DNA of 24,212 nucleotides from an uncultured Megasphaera sp. (GCF_958350005.1 NZ_CATWFF010000010.1:1-24212), one strand, 5' to 3'. Shown: positions 6,719 to 14,990, counted from the first letter of the stretch. The notes: generated by a model from the letters alone, not told the origin. A program made the numbers and translations.

Positions 6719-8083
6719 ATGACTACATATACCCAAGGCGATATGCTGGGATTTGAAACCGAGTATGGGCCAGAAGAAATGTATACCTTGGCTGAAGCGG
6801 TACAGGAAGCGCGGCGGTGTCTCCGCTGCGCTGTGCCGCAATGCCGGAAGGGCTGCCCTGTGCAGAATGCCATTCCTCAGTTTATTCAGGCCGTAGCTGC
6901 CGGAAATATTGGTGAAGCTGCAGACTTCATACGGGAACACAGCTGTCTTCCCGGCATCTGCGGGCGCGTATGTCCGCGGGAAGTGCAGTGTGAAGGGGCC
7001 TGTGTGCTGGGGAAGAAAGGCCGCCCCGTAGCTATTGGCAAGCTGGAACGGTTTGTGGCAGATATGGCCTTTGAGGGACACCTTCTTCCCAGGATAAAGC
7101 CTGCTGCGCAGGAACGTCCTTCCGTGGCCATTGTCGGCAGCGGGCCGGCCGGACTGGCTGCGGCTCATGAACTGATACAGCGCGGATACGGCGTCGTCGT
7201 GTTTGAGCGCTGCCCGGAGCCAGGCGGCATGCTCATGTACGGTATTCCAGCATTTCGCCTGCCCAAGGCCTATGTGTACCGGGAAATCGACTATCTGACA
7301 CAGCAGGGCGTTCAGTTCCGCTATGGCCAGGATATCGGCCAGGGGACGGCTGTAGAGGCGCTGTTTGATCAGGGCTTTGCCGCCGTATTTCTGGCAACAG
7401 GCACGCCTCTGGCCTGGGGACTTGGCGTAGATAACGATCAGGTCGACGGCGTTATCGATGCCCAGCAGTTCCTGTATCAGGTACAGCAGGTACAGCTGGG
7501 CGCTGCCGATGCAGCAGAGCTTCCTGTGCAGAAAGGCGATGACGTCATCGTCATCGGTGCCGGCAACGTGGCCATTGATGCGGCCCGCACAGCCCTGCGC
7601 CTTCAGGCCAAGGTGACTATCGTCTATCGCCGGGCAGAAAAAAACATGAAATGCCTGCCGTCGGAATATGAAGAAGCCAAAGAAGACGGCGTAGCCTTCC
7701 AGTTTTACTCCGCCCCTCGGGCTGTCATCGGCGAGGAGCATGTTGAAGGGCTGCAATATGAAAAACAGAAGATCCTGGAAGATGCTACCATGGTGCCAAC
7801 TGGCGAGTTCGGCGTCGTCCCGGCGAATAAAATCATTGCGGCTATCGGCAATCGCCCTGATGCAGACTGCATTCATGCCTGTGGTGTCGACTGCGACCGT
7901 GACGGGTATGTTGCCGTCAGCGACCGGCTGGATGGTCTGACCAGCCGTCCCGGTGTCTTTGCTGCCGGAGACATTGTGCATAAACCGGCAACCGTTGTCC
8001 TGGCTATGCGGGAAGGGAAAAAAGCCGCTGCCAGTATTGATGCCTATATTCAGGCCAAACAGATATTGTCCGTTACTAAATAA
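6719..8083 (+). CDS. GltD-like NAD(P)H oxidoreductase (FAD, Fe-S)
   Basis: A 454-residue protein resembling the small subunit of glutamate synthase and the related NfnB/SudA electron-transfer subunits. Seen: an N-terminal double Fe-S region with C34, C37, C42, C46 and then C76, C81, C85, C91, C95; an FAD-binding GSGPAG at 140-145; a second Rossmann GAGNVA at 280-285, with the VYRR stretch (302-305) expected to contact NADPH phosphate; and a C-terminal FAD-binding AAGD motif near 425. No glutamate synthase large subunit is nearby, so it is an orphan. It starts 15 bases after the CoA-transferase with a GGAAAGGAG ribosome-binding site, so the two are probably co-transcribed. It may pass electrons between NADPH and ferredoxin or an unknown partner in this catabolic cluster; the actual partner is not visible. 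Confidence 0.88.
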   Translation: MTTYTQGDMLGFETEYGPEEMYTLAEAVQEARRCLRCAVPQCRKGCPVQNAIPQFIQAVAAGNIGEAADFIREHSCLPGICGRVCPREVQCEGACVLGKKGRPVAIGKLERFVADMAFEGHLLPRIKPAAQERPSVAIVGSGPAGLAAAHELIQRGYGVVVFERCPEPGGMLMYGIPAFRLPKAYVYREIDYLTQQGVQFRYGQDIGQGTAVEALFDQGFAAVFLATGTPLAWGLGVDNDQVDGVIDAQQFLYQVQQVQLGAADAAELPVQKGDDVIVIGAGNVAIDAARTALRLQAKVTIVYRRAEKNMKCLPSEYEEAKEDGVAFQFYSAPRAVIGEEHVEGLQYEKQKILEDATMVPTGEFGVVPANKIIAAIGNRPDADCIHACGVDCDRDGYVAVSDRLDGLTSRPGVFAAGDIVHKPATVVLAMREGKKAAASIDAYIQAKQILSVTK

Positions 8084-8113
8084 CATATAGATGTAAGAGC
8101 AAGGCCGTATTTC

Positions 8114-8142
8114 TTGTATAAAATCATAAAAAATGGTATACT
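8114..8142 (+). promoter_or_regulatory. Promoter of the HTH regulator gene
   Basis: TTGTAT at 8114-8119 and TATACT at 8137-8142 are separated by exactly 17 bases, a good sigma-70 promoter. It lies just upstream of the regulator at 8195 and gives that gene its own transcript. Confidence 0.75.
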
Positions 8143-8159
8143 GTACCAATATTGGGTAC
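8143..8159. promoter_or_regulatory. Palindrome at the regulator transcription start, possible operator
   Basis: GTACC (8143-8147) and GGTAC (8155-8159) form an inverted repeat, with the perfect core CCAATATTGG at 8146-8155. It abuts the -10 box and covers the expected transcription start, so a protein bound here would block the promoter. Autoregulation by the downstream HTH protein is a natural guess, untested. Confidence 0.5.
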
Positions 8160-8194
8160 GTATTTACTGATTTTTTAGGAAAGGAGATGCGGCC

Positions 8195-9673
8195 TTGATT
8201 GCTTCAGATTATGCATCGGCTTTGAAAGCACTGACAGCGCTGACGGAAACGAAAAATCTGGTGCTGGCAAAGATAACGGGCTACGATGTTTCCTACATCA
8301 GCAAGTGGCTGAACGGAAGTAAACTGCCGGCAACGAAATATATTGAGAGTGTCAACGAAAAGCTGGGCCAGTACTTTGCTGAAACAGCAGCGCAGGAAGG
8401 AAAAGAAGAGGAGCTTTATACGCTCCTGTCCCTGGAATCGGCACAGGCTGATTTGCCTTTTGCCGTTAATCAGTGGCTGTGTGCGGCCTATCGGGCGTCC
8501 ATGAAGACGGGACGGAACCGGCAGAAAGAAGGAGCTGTATCTTCGGTCAAAGTCATGACGGGCACTCATGATTCCCTCATGTTCATGCAGACATTGTTCA
8601 GACAAAAACTGTCTCATGTAACGGCTGATTCCAACATACTCATACTGGATGATTTTTGTGCTCTTGCCGATATTGGCTTCTGGAACTGCTTTGAAACAGC
8701 GCCGCAGGATGTTCCCCATGTGACGGTCCATGTCGGTGTCGATCTGGATAAACTGGCTGCGCAGCCGCGGTACATGAATCAGCTGTATCGACTTCTGGAC
8801 AAGAAGCTCAATTACGACTTCCGCCTGTATAATGCAGCTCATATTGCTCCGGCCAACGCCATTATTATGGAACGGGAATTTGTCATTCAGTATTCCTTCC
8901 AGTCCCGCAGCTCTATCGGCATCTGCACGTATATCCCTGATCCCGTTCTGGTAGAGGATATTTATAACCGCTTTTTCATCAGTTTCACCAATCAGCCGGC
9001 CTTACTGGCGCCGGCCAAAGCGCTGGGCATCAGCGATATTGGCTTTCGCACGGCCTTCTATTCTGCCAGTCAGTTCTTTTTCTTTCTGACCAATGGCTTT
9101 GATTTCCTCCTTCCCCAGCAGGCTATGGATGATTTTCTGCAGTCTATTTCAGCTTCCCGCCAGCAGGCCCGGCAGATTGGCCATCTTCGCATTATGTGGG
9201 ACGAGCTGCTCAGTACGAGGCACGTGGAGTTTCTCCTGCCGACGACATCCATTATCCGCTATATTGAAACGGGGAATATGTTTTTCACCGATGCGCCCTA
9301 TCGGATGAAAGCAGAAGACCGCAAGCTTCATTTGAAGAATATTCTGCAGACTATGCATAAAAATCCTCTCATTACGATGGGCGTGTTCCAGCCGTCGGCG
9401 GAAATGAACGAGTACCATGAGTCCAATTTGTCATTCTATTCCAATTACTCTTCGGCATTTCTGAAGAAAAATCCCCGTTATATTCATGACGGCGTCAGCC
9501 CTATTTACATTGTGTCCAATAAAAAACTGGTCGACTGCTTTCATGCATTTTTTGATAAGATTAAAGGGCTGCCGACGTACCGGAAGTTTACGTACCGCGA
9601 CATTAGCGAGCAGTATGAAAAGTATAAAGGCCTCGTAGAGCGGACCATTGATTTATACGAAACAACAGAATAA
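8195..9673 (+). CDS. Large HTH (XRE-like) regulator with unrecognised C-terminal domain
   Basis: A 492-residue protein. Residues about 20-45 (ITGYDVSYISKWLNGSKLP) look like the recognition part of an XRE-type helix-turn-helix. The remaining 400 or so residues match no domain I recognise; they are rich in aromatic residues, of mixed polarity, with no membrane segment. Translation starts at TTG (8195), chosen because AGGAAAGGAG lies just upstream and no in-frame ATG precedes the HTH. The gene has its own promoter and a palindrome over the transcription start. Its position directly after the short-chain-acid genes suggests it regulates them, possibly sensing a pathway acid or CoA ester through the C-terminal part; that is inference. 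A hairpin terminator follows the stop. Confidence 0.75.
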   Translation: MIASDYASALKALTALTETKNLVLAKITGYDVSYISKWLNGSKLPATKYIESVNEKLGQYFAETAAQEGKEEELYTLLSLESAQADLPFAVNQWLCAAYRASMKTGRNRQKEGAVSSVKVMTGTHDSLMFMQTLFRQKLSHVTADSNILILDDFCALADIGFWNCFETAPQDVPHVTVHVGVDLDKLAAQPRYMNQLYRLLDKKLNYDFRLYNAAHIAPANAIIMEREFVIQYSFQSRSSIGICTYIPDPVLVEDIYNRFFISFTNQPALLAPAKALGISDIGFRTAFYSASQFFFFLTNGFDFLLPQQAMDDFLQSISASRQQARQIGHLRIMWDELLSTRHVEFLLPTTSIIRYIETGNMFFTDAPYRMKAEDRKLHLKNILQTMHKNPLITMGVFQPSAEMNEYHESNLSFYSNYSSAFLKKNPRYIHDGVSPIYIVSNKKLVDCFHAFFDKIKGLPTYRKFTYRDISEQYEKYKGLVERTIDLYETTE

Positions 9674-9700
9674 GTATCCCGCCTCCAGGCAGATATATAA

Positions 9701-9741
9701 AACAGGGACGCATGAATATATGGCATTCATGCGTCCCTGTT
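9701..9741. terminator. Bidirectional hairpin terminator
   Basis: A perfect 17-base-pair inverted repeat (9701-9717 with 9725-9741) with a seven-base loop sits between the convergent regulator (+) and aminopeptidase (-) genes. Read on the - strand it runs into TTTTATATAT, so it should end the aminopeptidase transcript best. On the + strand the T-run is short, so ending there is weaker. Confidence 0.8.
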
Positions 9742-9764
9742 GGTATGTAGAATCATATTGGCCG

Positions 9765-9781
9765 TACACTAGTTTAGTGTA
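9765..9781. other. Second short hairpin after the aminopeptidase gene
   Basis: TACACTA (9765-9771) and TAGTGTA (9775-9781) pair perfectly around a three-base loop, 15 bases after the aminopeptidase stop on the - strand. There is no T-run, so it is more likely an RNA 3'-end stem than a terminator on its own. Confidence 0.4.
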
Positions 9782-9796
9782 TAGATGGCTTCTGCT

Positions 9797-11029
9797 CTAC
9801 TGCGCCCAGTCTCCGTCCGTGAAGACCGGTACTGTCGTGCCGTCCTGCTTTTTGCCGGTAATGGTCAGGTCTGCCGTGCCGACCATGAAATCGACGTGAA
9901 TCATGGAATCGTTCAGGCCGGCCTGGGCCAGTTCTTCTTTGCTCATGGCAGCGCCGCCAGTCAGGCAGGTGGGGTACGAGGCGCCCAGGGCCAGATGGCA
10001 CGAGGCATTTTCATCGAATAAGGTTTCGTAAAACAGGATATGGGACTGGGAGATCGGCGAATGGTACGGAATAAGGGCTACTTCGCCGAGGCGGCAGGCG
10101 CCTTCGTCGATGGCGAGCAGTTTTTTCAGGATGTCTTCGCCTGTTTTGGCCTGGGCATCGACGACTTTGCCGTCCTTAAAGACCAGGCGGAACTGATCGA
10201 TCAGATTGCCGTTGTAGACAAGGGGCTTGGCGCTGTATACGACGCCGTTTACACCGTCTTTCAGCGGCGCCGAAAAGACTTCTTCTGTCGGAATGTTGGC
10301 GTTGAAGGAGATGTTTGTCGCAGACTGTTCTGCGCCGCCCTGCCAGATGTGGTGTTCCGGAAGGCCGACTGTCAGGTCCGTGCCCAGGGAATTGGTGTAA
10401 TGAAGGCTGGTAAAATGCTGCTGCGTCAGCCACTGGCGGCGCTGCTTCAGGTTGGCCAAATGGGCGTCCCAGTCGGCCAGCGGATCTGCTCCGTCAGCAC
10501 GGGACGAAGACAGAATCTGCTGCCACAGCGCTTCATAGGCGTCAGATGCCGATTTTTCCGGATAGAGCAGCGAAGCCCAGACTGCACTGGGAACGGCAGC
10601 GACAAGCCACGTCGTCTGCGAGGCCATCATGCCGTCTACATATTCTTTCAGTGCTGCATTGCGGGCTTTCTGCCAGGCAAAAATCTTCTGTGTATCAATG
10701 CCGTCCATCAGATAGGGATTGGCTGATATCAGGCTGAGGAAGGCCGCCTGTTTGCGGTAGTAATAGAGGCTGAAATCGCGGCTCCAGTCGGGGACGGCTT
10801 CAAAGTATTTCTGATCTTCATGTTCGTAGCGAAGACGCGTAGTCCCATCGCAGCGCCAGCTGCAGATGACCTGCGCCGCGCCGCAGGCATAAGCTTCCCG
10901 GGTCAGAATGGTCACGAAGTCGCTCGATTCTACGGGAGCATTGACGACCAGAATCTGACCGTCCTGAATATTAATTCCTTTGCGCAGCAGTACTTGTGCA
11001 TACGCTGTGAGTTGCTGTTTGGTTGGCAT
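9797..11029 (-). CDS. M29-family metallo-aminopeptidase
   Basis: A 410-residue leucyl-type aminopeptidase of family M29 (AmpS, aminopeptidase T, PepS), a cytoplasmic two-metal enzyme that removes N-terminal residues from peptides. All the metal ligands known for the family are present at the same residue numbers: E250 (IPTEE), E316 (RLGEVAL), H345 (SCHLALG), H378 and D380 (IHVD), plus Y352. The length is typical. The start is supported by GGAGGAATTGTT just before the ATG. It begins 12 bases after the MATE transporter gene ends, so they probably share a transcript. Two hairpins follow the stop, the larger being the terminator at 9701-9741. Confidence 0.93.
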   Translation of the reverse strand: MPTKQQLTAYAQVLLRKGINIQDGQILVVNAPVESSDFVTILTREAYACGAAQVICSWRCDGTTRLRYEHEDQKYFEAVPDWSRDFSLYYYRKQAAFLSLISANPYLMDGIDTQKIFAWQKARNAALKEYVDGMMASQTTWLVAAVPSAVWASLLYPEKSASDAYEALWQQILSSSRADGADPLADWDAHLANLKQRRQWLTQQHFTSLHYTNSLGTDLTVGLPEHHIWQGGAEQSATNISFNANIPTEEVFSAPLKDGVNGVVYSAKPLVYNGNLIDQFRLVFKDGKVVDAQAKTGEDILKKLLAIDEGACRLGEVALIPYHSPISQSHILFYETLFDENASCHLALGASYPTCLTGGAAMSKEELAQAGLNDSMIHVDFMVGTADLTITGKKQDGTTVPVFTDGDWAQ

Positions 11030-11041
11030 AACAATTCCTCC

Positions 11042-12403
11042 TTATTCTGTACTCATTTTCTTTCGGTCACCTACATAGGCCGTGTAGTGCCATAACCGCC
11101 AGTTCAGGGCCAGGGCATTCAGGGCCAGGCAGATGACGATGCTGATCCAGTATCCGTAAGGGCCGTATGATGTCATATGAGACAGGGCATAGCCCAGGGG
11201 AATGCTGATGAGCCAGTACATGACAAAAGCCACGTATGTAATGATTTTAATGTCTTTGTATCCCCGCAGTACCCCCTGTACTGGTGTTCCCAGGCTGTCA
11301 AACAGGGAGAAGATCATGGCGTACACCAGGAACAGGCGAATGGTGCGGAACGTTTCTTCTTCGTTGGTAAAGAGGGCGCTAATCGGATCGATGAAGAAAA
11401 AGGTTATCAAAATGATAAATACAGCAGAAACGATGGCTGTCAGCTGGCACAGTACGGCGTACTGACGGGCGGCGACAAAGTTTTTGGCTCCTACTTCGTA
11501 GCCGATGACAATGGTTGCAGCCAGGCTGATACTCCAGGGTACCGTGTAGGTCAGGGCTACATAGCTGATGGCTGCCTGATTGGCTGCCAGGTATACTGTG
11601 CCGAATTCAGCCATCAGGAGTACGACAATGCTGAACAGGCTCATTTCACAGAAGACCGCGATAAAAATAGGGACGCCCAGCTGAAGCTGATGGTAGCAGT
11701 GCGTCCAGTTCAGGGGACGCAGCTTGGTCCAGAGGTGGTACGAGTGAAACGGTTTCTTCCATTGCAGAACAGCCGCAAAAAGAAGGCACGTAATCCAGTA
11801 GGAAATGGTAATGGCATAGCCTGTGCCGACGCCGCCCATGGGAGGAATGCCAAAGCCGCCGAAAATGAGAAGCCGGAACAGTACGATCGTCAGCACCATA
11901 TTGGTGCCCATAATCGCCATGGAAATATGAGTCATGCCGTGGGCATCGACGATATAGCGCATGGTAGACTGTAAAAAGATGGGCAGCACGCCCAAGGCCA
12001 GGGCAATGAGGTATTCCTGGGCCACGTAATGCACGGCTGGTTCCAGATCCATGATATCCAGCAGGGGCGGCACGACCAGAAAGCCGGCTGCAACGATGAA
12101 AACTGTAAAAAATACGGCAATATACAGGCTCTGCATAATATACATGGGAATACGGCTGGATTTACCGGCACCGCGGAGCTGGGAAATAATCGGCGAAACG
12201 CCGAAAAAAAGGCCGCATATGCCGGAAAAGAGGGGAATCCAGAGGTTTACGGCAACGGCGACGCCGGCCAGATCGGCTGTACTGTACTGGCCGCTGAACA
12301 TGCTGCTGAAGACGCTGGTCGCAATCTGAGCCATCTGCGACAGGAGCAGCGGGAAAAACAAGACGAGAAAATGAGTGAGCTGATACAACTGTGGGAAGCG
12401 CAT
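11042..12403 (-). CDS. MATE-family multidrug/metabolite efflux transporter
   Basis: A 453-residue membrane protein with about twelve hydrophobic segments in two halves, typical of MATE transporters, which export drugs or metabolites with sodium or proton exchange. Seen: the N-terminal FFPLLLSQMAQIATS helix and the GVSPIISQLRGAG loop, both characteristic of the family. The frame is open to 12445, but that lies inside the rpsT terminator. The ATG at 12403 has AGGGGTG about five bases upstream and gives a normal MATE N-terminus, so it is preferred. There is no clear promoter in the short gap after the rpsT terminator, so transcription may come from read-through. The aminopeptidase gene follows 12 bases downstream. 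The substrate cannot be inferred. Confidence 0.9.
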   Translation of the reverse strand: MRFPQLYQLTHFLVLFFPLLLSQMAQIATSVFSSMFSGQYSTADLAGVAVAVNLWIPLFSGICGLFFGVSPIISQLRGAGKSSRIPMYIMQSLYIAVFFTVFIVAAGFLVVPPLLDIMDLEPAVHYVAQEYLIALALGVLPIFLQSTMRYIVDAHGMTHISMAIMGTNMVLTIVLFRLLIFGGFGIPPMGGVGTGYAITISYWITCLLFAAVLQWKKPFHSYHLWTKLRPLNWTHCYHQLQLGVPIFIAVFCEMSLFSIVVLLMAEFGTVYLAANQAAISYVALTYTVPWSISLAATIVIGYEVGAKNFVAARQYAVLCQLTAIVSAVFIILITFFFIDPISALFTNEEETFRTIRLFLVYAMIFSLFDSLGTPVQGVLRGYKDIKIITYVAFVMYWLISIPLGYALSHMTSYGPYGYWISIVICLALNALALNWRLWHYTAYVGDRKKMSTE

Positions 12404-12435
12404 AATACACCCCTGAAAAAAGAAAAAGCAGATAC

Positions 12436-12468
12436 AAAAAAACAAGCTCCGTCATACGGCGGAGCTTG
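12436..12468 (-). terminator. Intrinsic terminator of rpsT
   Basis: On the - strand, CAAGCTCCG and CGGAGCTTG (12460-12468 and 12443-12451) form a nine-pair stem with an eight-base loop, followed by seven T (12442-12436). It lies just after the rpsT stop. Confidence 0.92.
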
Positions 12469-12481
12469 CTGGCATTTGGCT

Positions 12482-12748
12482 TTATTTTTCCATTGCGTTG
12501 ACTTTAGCAGCCAGGCGGGATTTTTTGCGGGCTGCACTGTTTTTATGGATAACGCCTTTCTGGGCAGCGCTGTCGATGACGCTGCTGGCTTTATCAAATG
12601 CTTTTTTTACAGCATCGGCGTCGCCGGAGGCAATTGCTTCTGTCGTACGGCGGATAGCAGTATGAACAGTAGATTTTACCTTGGAGTTAGCTGCGTGACG
12701 GGCTGCGTCTTTTTCCATGGATTTGATATTGGACTTAATCTGCGGCAC
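12482..12748 (-). CDS. rpsT: 30S ribosomal protein S20
   Basis: An 88-residue, lysine- and alanine-rich helical protein with the S20 signature: start PQIKSNIKSMEKDA, centre VHTAIRR, and end HKNSAARKKSRLAAKVN. S20 binds 16S rRNA early in 30S assembly. The GTG at 12748 is the start, because S20 proteins begin with M-P-Q/N-I-K and AGGGAGG lies seven bases upstream. Another GTG three codons earlier overlaps the ribosome-binding site and is unlikely. It has its own promoter and terminator, so it forms a single-gene unit, as is common for rpsT. Certain. Confidence 0.96.
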   Translation of the reverse strand: MPQIKSNIKSMEKDAARHAANSKVKSTVHTAIRRTTEAIASGDADAVKKAFDKASSVIDSAAQKGVIHKNSAARKKSRLAAKVNAMEK

Positions 12749-12786
12749 TTGGTTCACCTCCCTAAATTACAAGAACACTAAAAAGC

Positions 12787-12815
12787 ATTTTATCATAGAC
12801 CTTGGAGAAAATCAA
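12787..12815 (-). promoter_or_regulatory. Promoter of rpsT
   Basis: On the - strand, TTGATT (12815-12810) and TAAAAT (12792-12787) are separated by 17 bases, about 40 bases upstream of the GTG start. The -35 box lies inside a 14-base near-palindrome (12809-12822) that is also found at the pseudouridine synthase promoter. Confidence 0.75.
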
Positions 12816-12838
12816 TAGATTTCCCCAAAAAGTTGACA

Positions 12839-13804
12839 TTAAATTTTGTTTTCCGAACCGAGAACAAATTTGATCTTATGAGCGACAATGTCGTGAATGT
12901 TCTGGCGGCCATCAGCCAGATACTGGCGCGGATCAAAGTGATCGGGGTGAGCGGCCAGGTGCTGGCGGACGCCGGCAGTCAGGCCCAGACGCAGGTCGGA
13001 GTCGATGTTGATTTTGCATACTGCCATCGATGCGGCTTTGCGCAGCTGATCTTCAGGAATGCCAATGGCATCGGCTAATTTGCCGCCGTTTTCGTTGATA
13101 ATCTTGACATATTCCGGTACGACAGAGGAAGCGCCATGGAGAACGATGGGGAAGCCCGGCAGCCGTTTGGATACTTCTTCCAGAATATCGAAGCGCAGTG
13201 TCGGCGGCACGAGGACACCCTGTTCGTTGCGCGTGCACTGAGCCGGCGTGAATTTGTATGCGCCGTGGCTCGTGCCGATGGCAATGGCCAGGGAATCGAC
13301 GCCGGTGCGGGTAACGAATTCTTCTACTTCTTCCGGACGGGTGTACGATGCTTCGTGAGCCGCTACTTTTACGTCATCTTCAATGCCGGCAAGCTGGCCC
13401 AGTTCCCCTTCGACGACGACGCCGTGGGCATGAGCGTATTCGACGACTTTTTTGGTCAGGGCAATATTATCCTCAAAGGAATGTTTGGAGCCGTCGATCA
13501 TGACGGATGTAAAGCCCCAGTCGATGCAGTCTTTGCACGTTTCAAAATCAGCACCGTGGTCCAGATGAAGGGCAATGGGCAGGTCGTGATCTTCCAGAGC
13601 GGCTTCGACCAGGTGTTTCAGGTACGGCGGTTTGGCATATTTTCTGGCGCCGGCCGAGGCCTGCAGAATAATGGGAGAGTTTAATTCTGCAGCAGCTTCC
13701 GTAACGCCCTGAATGATTTCCATGTTGTTGATGTTGAATGCTCCAATGGCATAATGACCTTCATATGCTTTTTTAAACATTTCCTGAGTTCCAACTAATG
13801 GCAT
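12839..13804 (-). CDS. fba: Class II fructose-bisphosphate aldolase
   Basis: A 321-residue zinc-dependent aldolase of glycolysis and gluconeogenesis, splitting fructose-1,6-bisphosphate into dihydroxyacetone phosphate and glyceraldehyde 3-phosphate in the cytoplasm. Seen: LHLDHG with catalytic D82 and zinc ligand H83, VMIDGS (101-106), EGELG (E134), the zinc ligands H180 (GTSHGAYKF) and H223 (LHGASS), and the phosphate-binding INIDSDLR near the C-terminus. The start has a GGAGG ribosome-binding site. It follows the pseudouridine synthase gene by 32 bases on the same strand, so they may be co-transcribed. No clear terminator lies between it and the rpsT promoter. A tagatose-bisphosphate aldolase is the only close alternative; the type of active site fits fructose-bisphosphate aldolase best. 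Confidence 0.93.
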   Translation of the reverse strand: MPLVGTQEMFKKAYEGHYAIGAFNINNMEIIQGVTEAAAELNSPIILQASAGARKYAKPPYLKHLVEAALEDHDLPIALHLDHGADFETCKDCIDWGFTSVMIDGSKHSFEDNIALTKKVVEYAHAHGVVVEGELGQLAGIEDDVKVAAHEASYTRPEEVEEFVTRTGVDSLAIAIGTSHGAYKFTPAQCTRNEQGVLVPPTLRFDILEEVSKRLPGFPIVLHGASSVVPEYVKIINENGGKLADAIGIPEDQLRKAASMAVCKINIDSDLRLGLTAGVRQHLAAHPDHFDPRQYLADGRQNIHDIVAHKIKFVLGSENKI

Positions 13805-13836
13805 GATACATTCCTCCTAAAATAGAAATTGGTATA

Positions 13837-14724
13837 TCAATGGTGTAGTATATAATCCCAGCCAGCCGCAGTGACAAGGCGGGCCATGTCAGGGGGAAGC
13901 GGGGAATTAACGAAAATACGCTGTCCCGTCATGGGATGGGTAAACGCAATGGCATAGGCGTGCAGTCCCTGACGGGACAGGAGTTCCTGCGAGCCGCCGT
14001 ATAAATCATCGCCTGCCAGCGGGTGTCCCAGATAGCTGCTGTGCACGCGGATCTGGTGGGTCCTGCCTGTATGCAGGCGGACCTGGAGCAGGCTGTAGGC
14101 ACTGTTGGCTGCCAGGCGCGTGAAATCCGACCAGGCCGGCTTTCCGCCTTCCATGACCTGGCGGGTAATGATGCTGTCCGGACAGCGCCCAATAGGACTG
14201 CGGACTGTTGCCTGCCGGCCGGGAAAATACCCTTCGGCCAGGGCCAGGTACAGGCGTTCATAGGAACAGTTTCCCTTGTCAAAGGCATGCTGAATATGGG
14301 GCTCTTTGGCGACCATGCATAAGCCAGACGTGTTTTTGTCCAGCCTGTGCATGGGGTGATAGGAACCGTGCTGGCCGGTCTGCTCGTAGTAGTACGATAC
14401 GGCATTGGCCAGGGTCCCGCTGCGGACGCTGGACGTAGGATGCATGAGGAGCCCGGCGGGCTTGTCAATGACCAGTAAATACGCATCTTCATAGGCAATG
14501 GTCAGCGGAATCGGCGACGGCGGAAAGGCATTGGCCGCAGGCAGGGTGACACAGATGGCGTCGCCTTCGTGAACGAAATCCCGCGTCGTTGCCGCCATGC
14601 CGTTGATGGTGCAGACTCCGCTGTGCTTGATGCGCCGGCGCATGGTCGCCGATACGCCGAAATGGCGGAGCGCTCCCAGCAGCGACGTAGGCCGGGTCAG
14701 CGGACCGACAGTAAAATGAATCAT
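13837..14724 (-). CDS. RluA-family 23S rRNA/tRNA pseudouridine synthase
   Basis: A 295-residue pseudouridine synthase of the RluA family, which isomerises uridine in rRNA or tRNA. Seen: an N-terminal S4-like RNA-binding segment (about residues 14-60), LLVIDKPAGLLMHP (83-96), the catalytic motif HRLDKNTSGL with D129, and the C-terminal RTHQIRVH motif. The length fits the family. Which uridine is modified cannot be told; several RluA paralogues (RluC, RluD, YjbO types) look alike. It lies divergently from dnaG, with its own probable promoter, and is followed by fba on the same strand. Confidence 0.92.
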   Translation of the reverse strand: MIHFTVGPLTRPTSLLGALRHFGVSATMRRRIKHSGVCTINGMAATTRDFVHEGDAICVTLPAANAFPPSPIPLTIAYEDAYLLVIDKPAGLLMHPTSSVRSGTLANAVSYYYEQTGQHGSYHPMHRLDKNTSGLCMVAKEPHIQHAFDKGNCSYERLYLALAEGYFPGRQATVRSPIGRCPDSIITRQVMEGGKPAWSDFTRLAANSAYSLLQVRLHTGRTHQIRVHSSYLGHPLAGDDLYGGSQELLSRQGLHAYAIAFTHPMTGQRIFVNSPLPPDMARLVTAAGWDYILHH

Positions 14725-14768
14725 AATGGGCGTCCTCTTTCTTTGCCTTTTTTACATATCCAGCTTTT

Positions 14769-14797
14769 ATTATACAGAAGGAAGGCAAATAAATCTA
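14769..14797 (-). promoter_or_regulatory. Probable promoter of the pseudouridine synthase gene
   Basis: On the - strand, a perfect TATAAT (14774-14769) has a weak TAGATT -35 (14797-14792) exactly 17 bases upstream. The -35 lies in the perfect palindrome AAATCTATAGATTT (14791-14804). The same element, with one base changed, occupies the same place at rpsT. Confidence 0.5.
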
Positions 14798-14852
14798 TAG
14801 ATTTTTTTGCAGACCTGGCAGGGATTTTTGCCGGAAATACCCGATTCAGCCG

Positions 14853-14881
14853 TTGACCGTAAGGCCCGTATATATTATGAT
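14853..14881 (+). promoter_or_regulatory. Promoter of the dnaG-rpoD operon
   Basis: TTGACC (14853-14858) and TATGAT (14876-14881) are 17 bases apart, a strong sigma-70 match, about 110 bases before the dnaG GTG. It implies a 5' untranslated region of about 100 bases, in which I see no clear riboswitch. Confidence 0.7.
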
Positions 14882-14990
14882 AGGAACGTCGCATTTCTTT
14901 TTGGAAAGAAGAAAACCGAAAGAAGGAATTTGGCCTGGTTATAGAGAATATTATATTCGTCAGAATAATTTTAAGGTACAGGTGATTGGC

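Noticed and set aside
5930..8149. A 739-codon open frame on the - strand opposite the CoA-transferase and oxidoreductase genes
   Set aside because: It is antisense to two well-supported genes, matches no protein family, and is explained by GC-rich codon use on the + strand.
10040..10726. A 228-codon + strand frame inside the aminopeptidase gene
   Set aside because: The opposite strand carries every M29 metal ligand, so this frame is a shadow.
12404..12445. Longer N-terminus for the MATE transporter
   Set aside because: It would start within the rpsT terminator, and an internal ATG with a ribosome-binding site gives a normal family start.
14853..14990. Longer N-terminus for primase
   Set aside because: Its first codon is the -35 box of the promoter, and the added residues are not found in DnaG proteins.
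14888..14990. Riboswitch or leader peptide in the dnaG 5' untranslated region
   Set aside because: Only weak AT-rich stems are seen, with no known riboswitch core and no convincing small reading frame.
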